Assembly: GCA_035492055.1 (NCBI GenBank)
Contig: DATJJR010000004.1
Location: forward strand, 1-14,007
Reading direction: 5' to 3'
DNA: 14,007 nucleotides
Source of the DNA: Ga0074130 sp035492055
Lineage (GTDB): Bacteria > Pseudomonadota > Gammaproteobacteria > Burkholderiales > Rhodocyclaceae
Part shown: positions 6,529 to 13,463 of the stretch, piece after piece
How the letters are laid out: each line of letters opens with the position of its first letter
Position numbering within the stretch: position 1 is the stretch's first letter
Position numbers and translations under genes: made by a program
Notes under the pieces: model-generated
Seen by the model: only the letters and a program-made list of their open reading frames with translations
Databases searched by the model: none
What the model was told of the DNA's origin: nothing

Positions 6529-7982
6529 TGTTGTTCCTTTGTATTTGTTGTCATGGGGACGCTAGCGTTCAAGCCGCCACCGAGCGCGAGCATGAGGTCA
6601 GCGTAGCTTTGCAATTGGTGCGTCACGATGGTGGCTTGCAGATCTTCTTGTTGCAGCAGCGTGACTTCGCTGTTCAACACGACGAGGTAGTCGGTCAGGC
6701 CGGCCTTGTGGCCTTGCGTGGCGAGCGAGCGTGCTTTTGCCGAGGCTGCGACACCTGCGTCAATCATGCGTTTCTGTTGTTGTGCTGATTGCGCCACGGC
6801 CAAGGCACCTGCGACGCTTTCGAGCGCGTGCAGAACTGTCTCGTTGTAGCTTTCCGCGGCAATGTCGTAGCCGGCCGTGCGTGCTGCGAGGTTGCCGCGC
6901 AGACGCGCGCCATCGAAGATCGGCAATGAAATCGCCGGGCCGATGCCGCGTACTGCCGAGTCGTTGTTGATGAAGTCACGGAAGCCGACCGACTGAAAAC
7001 CGATGAAGGCCATCAGGTTGATGTTTGGATAGAACGATGCCTTTGCTGCATCGATACCGCGCGCCGCCGCTTCTGCGCCCCAGCGTCGTGCAGCGACGTC
7101 CGGACGATGGCCGATCAAATCGGCGGGCAGGGTCGCCGGTAGCTGCAGCCAGCTGTCATCGCTCAAGCTGAGCGTCGGCCGCTTGATATTTTCTCCTGCT
7201 GCAGGGCCTTGGCCGGTCAGTGCCGCTAGTTGGTGATGCAGCAATGTGATGGCTTCGGTGTGCTGCTCGATCTGCGTTTGCAGGCCCGGAATGGCAGCTT
7301 CGAACTGGCTGACTTCGACTTCCGTGGCCAGTCCTGCCGCCTGACGTTTCTGCGTGATTTCGAGACCCCGCTGGCGATGCTTGAGCGTTTCTTCCAGCGA
7401 GTCCCTGAGCGTGTAGTGCAGCGCAAGTTGCAGATAGGCCCGCACGATGCGGTTTTCCAGCTCGAGCCTGGCCATCTGCGATTCGGCCTCGGCGACATGG
7501 GTTTCGTCGATGGCAGCAGCAAGCGCATCGCGTTGTTTGCCCCACAAGTCGAGGTCGTAACTCACATCTGCCGTGAGGCTGTTGTCCCAATCGTAATTGC
7601 CGGCCCAGGGGGGCGGAATGAAGCTGGTGCTGGTAAAGCGCTCGCGGGTGAATGATGCATCGATACCTCCGCCCGGCAGCGTCGCCGCTTCGGCAATGCC
7701 GGCAAAGGATTTGGCCTGACGTACCCGGGCTTCGGCAATATGGAGACTGGGGCTGTCGCGCAACGCTGTGTCAATCAGCGAATCGAGTTGCGTATCGCCG
7801 TAGCGCTGCCACCAGTGTTCGGTAGGCCAAAGTGTTTGACTACCGACAAGGCCGGTTTCCAAGGTGTTGGCATCCGTCAATTTTGCCTGCGGCTCAATAT
7901 GGCCCATGCTGGCGCAGCCGGTAATGCCGAGTGCCAGGCCGAGCGACAGGATCCAGCCGAGAGTAGTGGCGCTTTTGTGCAT
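6525..7982 (-). CDS. NodT-family outer-membrane efflux lipoprotein (TolC-like channel)
   Basis: Outer-membrane exit duct for the tripartite pump and first gene of the operon. The 485-residue product begins with a lipoprotein signal peptide: Lys3, a hydrophobic core, then lipobox Ile-Thr-Gly-Cys with Cys23 as the lipidated residue. Two outer-membrane-efflux repeats follow (about 60-255 and 275-475). Family landmarks are HWWQRYGDTQLDSLIDTAL, the beta-barrel strand with YDLDLWGK, and in the second repeat GHRPDVAARRWGAEAA with ASFYPNINL. The ATG at 7982 is chosen because the lipoprotein signal starts there. GAAAGG lies 12 bases upstream, slightly far, and a TTG at 7991 would be too close to it. 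The channel is related to the OprM/NodT group rather than TolC itself. Its stop overlaps the marR start by four bases. Confidence 0.93.
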   Translation of the reverse strand: MHKSATTLGWILSLGLALGITGCASMGHIEPQAKLTDANTLETGLVGSQTLWPTEHWWQRYGDTQLDSLIDTALRDSPSLHIAEARVRQAKSFAGIAEAATLPGGGIDASFTRERFTSTSFIPPPWAGNYDWDNSLTADVSYDLDLWGKQRDALAAAIDETHVAEAESQMARLELENRIVRAYLQLALHYTLRDSLEETLKHRQRGLEITQKRQAAGLATEVEVSQFEAAIPGLQTQIEQHTEAITLLHHQLAALTGQGPAAGENIKRPTLSLSDDSWLQLPATLPADLIGHRPDVAARRWGAEAAARGIDAAKASFYPNINLMAFIGFQSVGFRDFINNDSAVRGIGPAISLPIFDGARLRGNLAARTAGYDIAAESYNETVLHALESVAGALAVAQSAQQQKRMIDAGVAASAKARSLATQGHKAGLTDYLVVLNSEVTLLQQEDLQATIVTHQLQSYADLMLALGGGLNASVPMTTNTKEQQ

Positions 7983-8000
7983 GGTGTCCAAACACCTTTC

Positions 8001-8052
8001 GTAAAACGGTAATTTACTTTACCAAAAAATATTTCATTAGTAAATATATTAA
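8001..8052 (-). promoter_or_regulatory. Predicted promoter and MarR-type operator area of the efflux operon
   Basis: AT-rich region upstream of the channel gene, with several copies of a GTAAA/TTTAC half-site. On the + strand, GTAAA is at 8001 and 8040, and TTTAC is at 8013 and 8018. GGTAA-(6)-TTACC forms an inverted repeat at 8008-8023. A second near-palindrome, TTAGTAAATATATTAA, lies at 8037-8052 (6 of 8 base pairs symmetric). Read on the - strand, TTTACT (8044-8039) and TAAAGT (8021-8016), 17 bases apart, could serve as -35 and -10 boxes (4 of 6 matches each). The two palindromes would then cover both promoter elements, as expected for repression by the MarR protein encoded in the operon. 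The boxes are seen; the regulator assignment is inferred. Confidence 0.4.
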
Positions 8053-8091
8053 GGTGTACGGAGAATTGTGTGGCGAATTGACTATAGCGAT

Positions 8092-8125
8092 CCCAAAAAC
8101 AAAAAATCCAGCCGAAGCTGGATTT
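8092..8125 (-). terminator. Rho-independent terminator of queF
   Basis: On the - strand, a perfect 9-bp stem (AAATCCAGC / GCTGGATTT, 8125-8117 and 8112-8104) closes on a TTCG tetraloop. It runs directly into a T-rich tract, TTTTTTGTTTTT with the stem's last bases, ending at 8095. It begins about 30 bases after the queF stop and lies before the efflux operon promoter, so it should stop queF transcripts from entering that operon. Confidence 0.9.
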
Positions 8126-8156
8126 CTGCTTGATCGATTGATCCGGAAGTTATTGA

Positions 8157-8591
8157 TTATCCGCGTGTATTTGACTGGCTGTCGAATTTTTCCAGCTCGA
8201 CGCGTGGTGTCGGCTTCCAGCCTTTCTTGCGATGTTCGGCCACGACGTTTGTGAAAATGCCGCCGCGCACATAGAACTTGGCGGTCAAGCGCATGAAGCG
8301 GGGCTTGGTGGCCTTGACCAGATCGTCGAGGATGCGATTGGTCACGTCTTCGTGAAAATGACCTTCTTCGCGAAAACTCCACATGTACAGCTTCAGGCTT
8401 TTCAACTCGACGCAGAGCTTGTCTGCGATGTAGTCGAGCGTGAGCACGGCGAAATCAGGCTGGCCGGTCATGGGGCAAAGGCATGTAAATTCAGGGATTT
8501 CCATGTGAATCTGAAAATCCCGATGCGGTGCCGGATTGGGAAACGTCTGGAGGGTCTTGGCGCTGACTGTAGCGGGGCGGGTGGTTGTCAT
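8157..8591 (-). CDS. queF: NADPH-dependent 7-cyano-7-deazaguanine reductase QueF (short form)
   Basis: QueF reduces the nitrile of preQ0 to the amine preQ1 with NADPH, a step in making the queuosine modification of tRNA. The 144-residue product is the short, single-domain (B. subtilis-like) form rather than the long E. coli-like tandem form. The catalytic Cys39 and Asp46 sit in FTCLCPMTGQPDF (35-47), and the QueF motif ELKSLKLYMWSFR spans 62-74. The stretch FHEDVTNRILDDL follows, and the C-terminal half has RGGIFTNVVAEHRKKGW. The ATG at 8591 is preceded by AGG and six T residues. It stands alone, divergent from smc, and ends with a clear terminator. I looked for a preQ1 riboswitch in the short leader and saw no convincing one. 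Confidence 0.95.
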   Translation of the reverse strand: MTTTRPATVSAKTLQTFPNPAPHRDFQIHMEIPEFTCLCPMTGQPDFAVLTLDYIADKLCVELKSLKLYMWSFREEGHFHEDVTNRILDDLVKATKPRFMRLTAKFYVRGGIFTNVVAEHRKKGWKPTPRVELEKFDSQSNTRG

Positions 8592-8625
8592 AAAAAACCT
8601 GTCAGGAAAACTGAAATGGCGCGGA

Positions 8626-8653
8626 CTGTCGCGGAATCGTCACGGATTATAAT
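8626..8653 (+). promoter_or_regulatory. Predicted smc promoter; its symmetric -10 may also serve queF
   Basis: A perfect consensus -10, TATAAT, lies at 8648-8653 on the + strand. Sixteen bases upstream is a weak -35 (CTGTCG, 3 of 6 matches). The predicted start near 8660 would give smc a leader of about 90 bases. The surrounding octamer ATTATAAT (8646-8653) is its own reverse complement, so TATAAT can also be read on the - strand at 8651-8646, pointing to queF about 55 bases away. The - strand -35 is poor. The match is seen; activity is inferred. Confidence 0.6.
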
Positions 8654-8665
8654 GCAGCGGTCCAT

Positions 8666-8720
8666 GCCCCCAGCCGGTGGGCGAGCGCCGCGAGTGCTGT
8701 AGCCTTGTTTTGCGGCACTC
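8666..8720 (+). other. Two possible stem-loops in the smc leader
   Basis: Inside the predicted smc leader, GCCCCC (8666-8671) can pair with GG-T-GGGC (8676-8682), leaving one bulged T and a four-base loop. Further on, GAGTGC (8692-8697) pairs perfectly with GCACTC (8715-8720) across a 17-base loop. Neither is followed by a T-run, so they do not look like terminators. They could shape the leader RNA or be chance pairings in GC-rich sequence. Confidence 0.25.
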
Positions 8721-8752
8721 ACTTTGAGACCTTATTTTCCAAGATCATTGCC

Positions 8753-11700
8753 GTGCGTCTGACCAAACTCAAACTTTCCGGCTTCAAATCTTTCGTCGAT
8801 CCAACCACTGTGCTGTTCCCGGGCAATTTGGGTGGCATTGTCGGGCCCAATGGATGCGGCAAGTCCAACATCATTGATGCTGCCCGCTGGGTGCTTGGTG
8901 AGTCCAAGGCAGCCGAGTTGCGTGGCGAGTCGATTCAGGACGTCATCTTCAAAGGCTCGGGCACGCGCAAGGAAGTGAGTCGCGCCAGCGTCGAGTTGTT
9001 CTTCGACAACGCTGACGGGAAGGCGGCCGGACAGTGGTCGCAATATGCCGAAATCACGGTGCGTCGCGTGCTCGACCGTGACGGCAATTCGAATTACTAC
9101 ATCAATAACCTCAACGTTCGCCGTCGCGACATCATCGACTTGTTCCTCGGTACCGGCCTGGGGCCGCGTTCCTACGCCATCATCGGTCAGGGCATGATTT
9201 CGAGAATCGTCGAGGCAAAGCCTGATGACCTGCGCGGTTTCCTCGAAGAGGCTGCCGGTGTGACCAAGTATAAGGAGCGCCGCCGCGAGACAGAAAATCG
9301 ATTGGAAGACGCGCGCGAAAATCTTGCACGTGTCGACGATATTCGTGGTGAATTGGACAGCCAGATTGTTCGGCTCGAAGGGCAGGCCGAAGTTGCGCGC
9401 AAGTATCGTGAGCTGCAGAACCAGTTGATCGGTCGCCAGAATCTGCTCTGGTACAAGAAACGCTCTGATGCACGGCGCGACGCCGAACGCTTGCACCTTG
9501 AGGTCGAACAGGCGATTACGCGCGTCGAAGGTGAAACTGCCCAGTTGCGTGAAATCGAGGCCAAGGTCGAGCATGCACGCGAGGCGCATTTCGCCGCGTC
9601 GGATACCTTGCATGCTGCACAAGCCGAAATGTATTCGGCCAAGTCCGAAGTCGAGCGGCTTGAGTCGGAAATCGGCCACATGCGCGATAACCGGCAGCGC
9701 CTTGAAACGCGCATTGCCCAGTTGACGACTGAAGACGGTCATTGGCGCGGCCAGCAGGCTGAACTGGCACGTGAGTCGGAGCGTTGGTCATCCCTCCGTG
9801 ACAATGCCGGTGCGCGCGCCGAAGCAGCCAAGGAGCGTCACGAAGAAGCGCTGGAGCGTTTGCCGCAGCTTGAAGAGCGTGCTGAAAGCAGTAATGGCCA
9901 GCTCACCGATGCGCGTCGTACGCTGTCGGAGGCCGAACATGCATTGAAACTGGCTGACGCGGAAAAAAGCCACGCTGGCCGTACGCTCGACAGTCTGTCG
10001 CAGCGCCGTGAACGTCTAGAACAGGAAAAGGCCGCATTGCCGAAGCCTGATCCGATGCAGCTTGAGATTGCACAACAACGCTCGAGCGAGGCCGAGGATT
10101 TGCTCGCAACCGAGCAAATGCGCCAGACCGAATTGCAGGACAAACTGCCCGAGCTCGAGGCTCAGGTGCGGACTGCGCGTGAACGCATGCAGGCCGCGCA
10201 TCGCCAGTTGACGGAGGCACGTGCACGTTGCAGTGCGCTTGAGCAATTGCAGGCACGTGTGCAGCAAAGCGGTGAAATGGGCCCGTGGCTTGAAGCGCGC
10301 GGTCTCAAGGATGCACCGCTGCTGTGGCAATCCATTCAGGTCGAAGCCGGCTGGGAAACCGCCGTTGAGGCCGTGTTGCGCGAACGCTTGTCGGCACGTC
10401 ATGCCGATGCTGCGCAAGTATCGGCTGCGCTGGCCGAGCCGCCGCCAGTCATGCTGGCCCTGGCGCATGCAGGCAATGCAGCCACCTCCGCGACCGGTTC
10501 ATTGCGCGCGAAGGTCAAGTGCGACGATGCGCGCTGGAATGCTGTGCTGGATGAATGGCTGGGCAACATCAACGCGATCGAAACGCTTTCTCCAGGCGTT
10601 CAGGGTGTCAGCAAGGAAGGTCACATTGCCAGCGCCAACGGCCTTGTGCTCTACGTTCCGGATGCAAAAACGCATGGTGTGATCGAGCGTCAGCGCGAGA
10701 TTGAGGAATTGAACGGCCAGATGGATGCCCTGGCCGAAACGGAAGCGCTTGCGCGTGAAACATTGACGAGTGCGGAGCAATCCGTCAGCGATACGCAAAC
10801 GGCCTTGTCGAATGGTCGTCGCACATTGCAGGAAGCGCAGCAACGTCTGCATACTGCCCAGGTTGAAGCACTCAAGCTCAGTCAGTTGCAGGCGCGCTTC
10901 GAGGAGCGCGCAGGCCAGATCGACCACGATCTCGCCGATATCCTGCGTGCTGAGGAGGCCGAGCGTGCCAGCCAGATGCGGTCGGATGAGCAACTTGGCT
11001 TGTATCGCGAACAACTGGAAGCGCTGCGCAGCCGCGTCGATGAAGCCGCCGAAGCCTTGCGCAACGCCGAAACGCAGTTGCGCGAAGCACGCGCCATGGA
11101 GCAACAGCTTGCCCGTGAGGCGCAAGAGGCGCACTTCTCCGAGCGTGAATGCACCAACAAGCTGGAAGACAATGCCCGTGCCAACGAGACAGCGGTGCGC
11201 CAGCTGGAGCGCATCGTCACCGAACTGGAAAATGCGCGTACCGACCTTGCCGGCATCAGCGAAAGCCTGCTTGGCGACTCTTTGCAAACCGCGCTGCAAA
11301 AGCGTGCGGATTACGAAAATGCATTGGCCGACAAGCGCAATGCACTGGAAACTGCGGCCAGCGATTTGCGTGCGCTCGATGAGACGCGCTTGAAGCTTGA
11401 GCAAAGCGTGCTGCCGCTGCGCGAACGCATCAACGATCTACGCATGAAGGAGCAGGCCGCACAACTGAACGAAGAACAGTTCAGCCAACGCCTGCTTGAA
11501 GCCAGCGTGACGGCAGAAGAAGAACAAGTTTTGGCGGCGATGCTGACACCGAACCTCAAGGACAGCCAGCTGCAATCCGACATCACGCGCTTCGGCAACG
11601 AAATCGAAGCGCTGGGTTCAGTCAATCTCGCAGCGCTCGAAGAACTGGCCAGCGCGCGTGAACGCAAGGGCTTCCTCGACGATCAGTCGACCGACCTGTC

Positions 11701-12238
11701 CGATGCGATCAATACGCTCGAGGATGCGATTCGCCGCATCGACCGCGAGACACGTGAGCAGTTGCAGGAAACCTACGACACGGTCAATCGCCACTTCGGC
11801 GAATTGTTCCCGAGCCTGTTCGGCGGCGGCGAGGCGAAACTGCTGCTCACCGGCGATGAAATTCTCGACGCCGGTATCCAAATCATGGCGCAGCCGCCGG
11901 GCAAGAAGAACTCGACCATCCATTTGCTCTCGGGCGGCGAGAAGGCATTGACGGCCATTGCGCTGGTGTTTGCGATGTTCCAGCTCAATCCCGCGCCGTT
12001 CTGCATGCTCGACGAAGTCGATGCGCCGCTCGACGATTCAAATACCGAGCGTTTTGCCAATCTGGTCAAGCGCATGTCGGCGCAGACGCAGTTCATCTTC
12101 ATCTCGCACAACAAGATCGCGATGGAAATGGCGACACAGTTGATCGGCGTGACCATGCAGGAAAAAGGCGTGTCGCGCGTGGTCGAGGTGGACATGGAAG
12201 AAGCACTGCGCCTCGCCGACGAGCAAGTGGCCGCATGA
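8753..12238 (+). CDS. smc: Chromosome segregation/condensin ATPase SMC
   Basis: SMC is the long coiled-coil ATPase that, with ScpA and ScpB, compacts and helps segregate the chromosome. The product is 1161 residues, normal for the family. The N-terminal head starts LTKLKLSGFKSFVDPT, with Walker A GPNGCGKSN at residues 31-39. Coiled coil runs from about 165 to 505, a hinge from about 505 to 645, and the returning coil to about 1000. The C-terminal head carries the ABC signature LLSGGEK (1058-1064), Walker B ending in Asp1087-Glu1088, and the H-loop His1119. The start is GTG at 8753, the only one that places the family N-terminus correctly; no good Shine-Dalgarno is visible, so translation may be weak. 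The hinge looks divergent. zipA follows after 13 bases, so smc, zipA and ligA form an operon. Having SMC rather than MukB argues against an enterobacterium. Confidence 0.96.
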   Translation: MRLTKLKLSGFKSFVDPTTVLFPGNLGGIVGPNGCGKSNIIDAARWVLGESKAAELRGESIQDVIFKGSGTRKEVSRASVELFFDNADGKAAGQWSQYAEITVRRVLDRDGNSNYYINNLNVRRRDIIDLFLGTGLGPRSYAIIGQGMISRIVEAKPDDLRGFLEEAAGVTKYKERRRETENRLEDARENLARVDDIRGELDSQIVRLEGQAEVARKYRELQNQLIGRQNLLWYKKRSDARRDAERLHLEVEQAITRVEGETAQLREIEAKVEHAREAHFAASDTLHAAQAEMYSAKSEVERLESEIGHMRDNRQRLETRIAQLTTEDGHWRGQQAELARESERWSSLRDNAGARAEAAKERHEEALERLPQLEERAESSNGQLTDARRTLSEAEHALKLADAEKSHAGRTLDSLSQRRERLEQEKAALPKPDPMQLEIAQQRSSEAEDLLATEQMRQTELQDKLPELEAQVRTARERMQAAHRQLTEARARCSALEQLQARVQQSGEMGPWLEARGLKDAPLLWQSIQVEAGWETAVEAVLRERLSARHADAAQVSAALAEPPPVMLALAHAGNAATSATGSLRAKVKCDDARWNAVLDEWLGNINAIETLSPGVQGVSKEGHIASANGLVLYVPDAKTHGVIERQREIEELNGQMDALAETEALARETLTSAEQSVSDTQTALSNGRRTLQEAQQRLHTAQVEALKLSQLQARFEERAGQIDHDLADILRAEEAERASQMRSDEQLGLYREQLEALRSRVDEAAEALRNAETQLREARAMEQQLAREAQEAHFSERECTNKLEDNARANETAVRQLERIVTELENARTDLAGISESLLGDSLQTALQKRADYENALADKRNALETAASDLRALDETRLKLEQSVLPLRERINDLRMKEQAAQLNEEQFSQRLLEASVTAEEEQVLAAMLTPNLKDSQLQSDITRFGNEIEALGSVNLAALEELASARERKGFLDDQSTDLSDAINTLEDAIRRIDRETREQLQETYDTVNRHFGELFPSLFGGGEAKLLLTGDEILDAGIQIMAQPPGKKNSTIHLLSGGEKALTAIALVFAMFQLNPAPFCMLDEVDAPLDDSNTERFANLVKRMSAQTQFIFISHNKIAMEMATQLIGVTMQEKGVSRVVEVDMEEALRLADEQVAA

Positions 12239-12251
12239 ACGAGGAATGCCG

Positions 12252-13463
12252 ATGAGTGATTTGCAAACAAGTCTGGTAGGACTGGGCGTACTCCTGGTGG
12301 TTGGCGTCTGGGGGTACAACAAGCTTCAGGAGCGCAAGTACCGCAAGGCGGCCGAGAAGGTGTTCCAGAATGAGCAGGCAGATGTGCTGGTGCCTGACGT
12401 GCCGGAAGATGTAATAGCGACGGATGTACATGCCGACGATGCGCCGCGTGAGCCCTATTTGCCGCCGCTGGATGATGATGTTCGTCGCGAGCCTGTTTTT
12501 TCGGATTCGCAGGCGTTTGAGGATGCGTCAGCCATTGCGCATGAAGCGCCGGAACAATTTATTCCCGAAACAGCACCGATTCGCGAAGCCGAAACCACAA
12601 CGACAACTACCGCGGCAGTTGCCAACGGACGCAATGCCCCACCGCCGGAATGGTGTGATGAAAGCACCGATCTGGTCGCAGTACTGCATTTCAATGACGG
12701 AATTGATGTCGAGGATTTGCGTCAATCGCAGGCGGCCATGCAGGCGCACCAGCGTGTACCGCTTCGCGGTTTTGTGGAAGTGGCGCGTGCGCAATGGTTG
12801 CCGCTCGAAAGCGTAGGCGAAGGCGTATGCACGCATGTGTGGTTTGCCCTTCAATTGGTTGATCGCCGCGGTGCGTTGAGCACCAACGATTTCGAGTCGC
12901 TTCGTCATGCCATGCAGGCGCTGGCATCCTTGCGTAGTGGCAGTCTCATGTTCCCGGATGTGGCGGCAATGGGCGAGCAGGCGCGTGCGCTGGACGAATT
13001 CTGTGCTCAGCTCGACTTGCAGCTTGTGCTCAACGTACTCGACACCGGCAATGGCGCTTTCGTCGGTACCAAGATTCGTGGCATGGCCGAAGCTGGCGGT
13101 ATGAGGCTCGCCGAAAGCGGTGAGTTTCTTGCCGGCGATGAAGCAGGGAATTTCCTTTTCGCGCTCGCCAACATGGGGGAGCCATTTGATCCAGCCACAC
13201 TGCGCAATCTGCAGACGCATGGCTTGTCCTTCATGCTTGATGTGCCGCACGCCGCTGATGGTGGCTATGCCTTTGAACGCATGTTGTCGTCGGCACGCCA
13301 GTTCGCAACGACGCTCGACGCCTCGCTCGTCAACGCCCAACGTGCACCGGTGAGCGACGCGATGGTCGATGGCATTCGCAAGAAAATCATGGAAATCCAC
13401 GAACAAATGACCTTGGCCGGTATTCCCGCCGGCGGCGTGCGTGCACGCCGATTGTTTTCTTGA
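12252..13463 (+). CDS. zipA: Cell division protein ZipA (FtsZ-binding)
   Basis: ZipA anchors FtsZ filaments to the inner membrane early in division. The 403-residue product has an N-terminal membrane segment (about residues 6-23) followed by a basic stretch (QERKYRKAAEKV). An acidic, Pro/Glu/Ala-rich linker reaches about 135 and includes a run of six Thr. The C-terminal FtsZ-binding domain is at about 255-400 (LVLNVLDTGNGAFVGTKI, FLFALANMGEPFDPATL, GLSFMLDVP). Between linker and C-domain lies an extra globular part (about 140-255) that weakly echoes it. The C-terminus RARRLFS matches what I recall of betaproteobacterial homologues. The ATG at 12252 is preferred over that at 12246 because GAGGAA (12241-12246) is then five bases upstream. 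The gene lies between smc and ligA and overlaps ligA by one base. Confidence 0.88.
   Translation: MSDLQTSLVGLGVLLVVGVWGYNKLQERKYRKAAEKVFQNEQADVLVPDVPEDVIATDVHADDAPREPYLPPLDDDVRREPVFSDSQAFEDASAIAHEAPEQFIPETAPIREAETTTTTTAAVANGRNAPPPEWCDESTDLVAVLHFNDGIDVEDLRQSQAAMQAHQRVPLRGFVEVARAQWLPLESVGEGVCTHVWFALQLVDRRGALSTNDFESLRHAMQALASLRSGSLMFPDVAAMGEQARALDEFCAQLDLQLVLNVLDTGNGAFVGTKIRGMAEAGGMRLAESGEFLAGDEAGNFLFALANMGEPFDPATLRNLQTHGLSFMLDVPHAADGGYAFERMLSSARQFATTLDASLVNAQRAPVSDAMVDGIRKKIMEIHEQMTLAGIPAGGVRARRLFS

Noticed and set aside
8592..8645. Possible preQ1 riboswitch ahead of queF
   Set aside because: The leader is only about 50 bases and lacks the stem plus A-rich tail with a covered ribosome-binding site typical of preQ1-I; I could not draw the fold.
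8705..8752. Upstream TTG start extending smc by 16 residues
   Set aside because: The extra residues (MFCGTHFETLFSKIIA) do not resemble the conserved SMC N-terminus, which begins exactly at the GTG at 8753.
8732..9742. 336-codon - strand open frame opposite the start of smc
   Set aside because: Antisense shadow of smc, which has every SMC motif in its own frame; no independent start signals.
10499..11404. 301-codon - strand open frame opposite the smc hinge and coiled coil
   Set aside because: Shadow of the codon-biased coiled-coil sequence; no recognisable domain.
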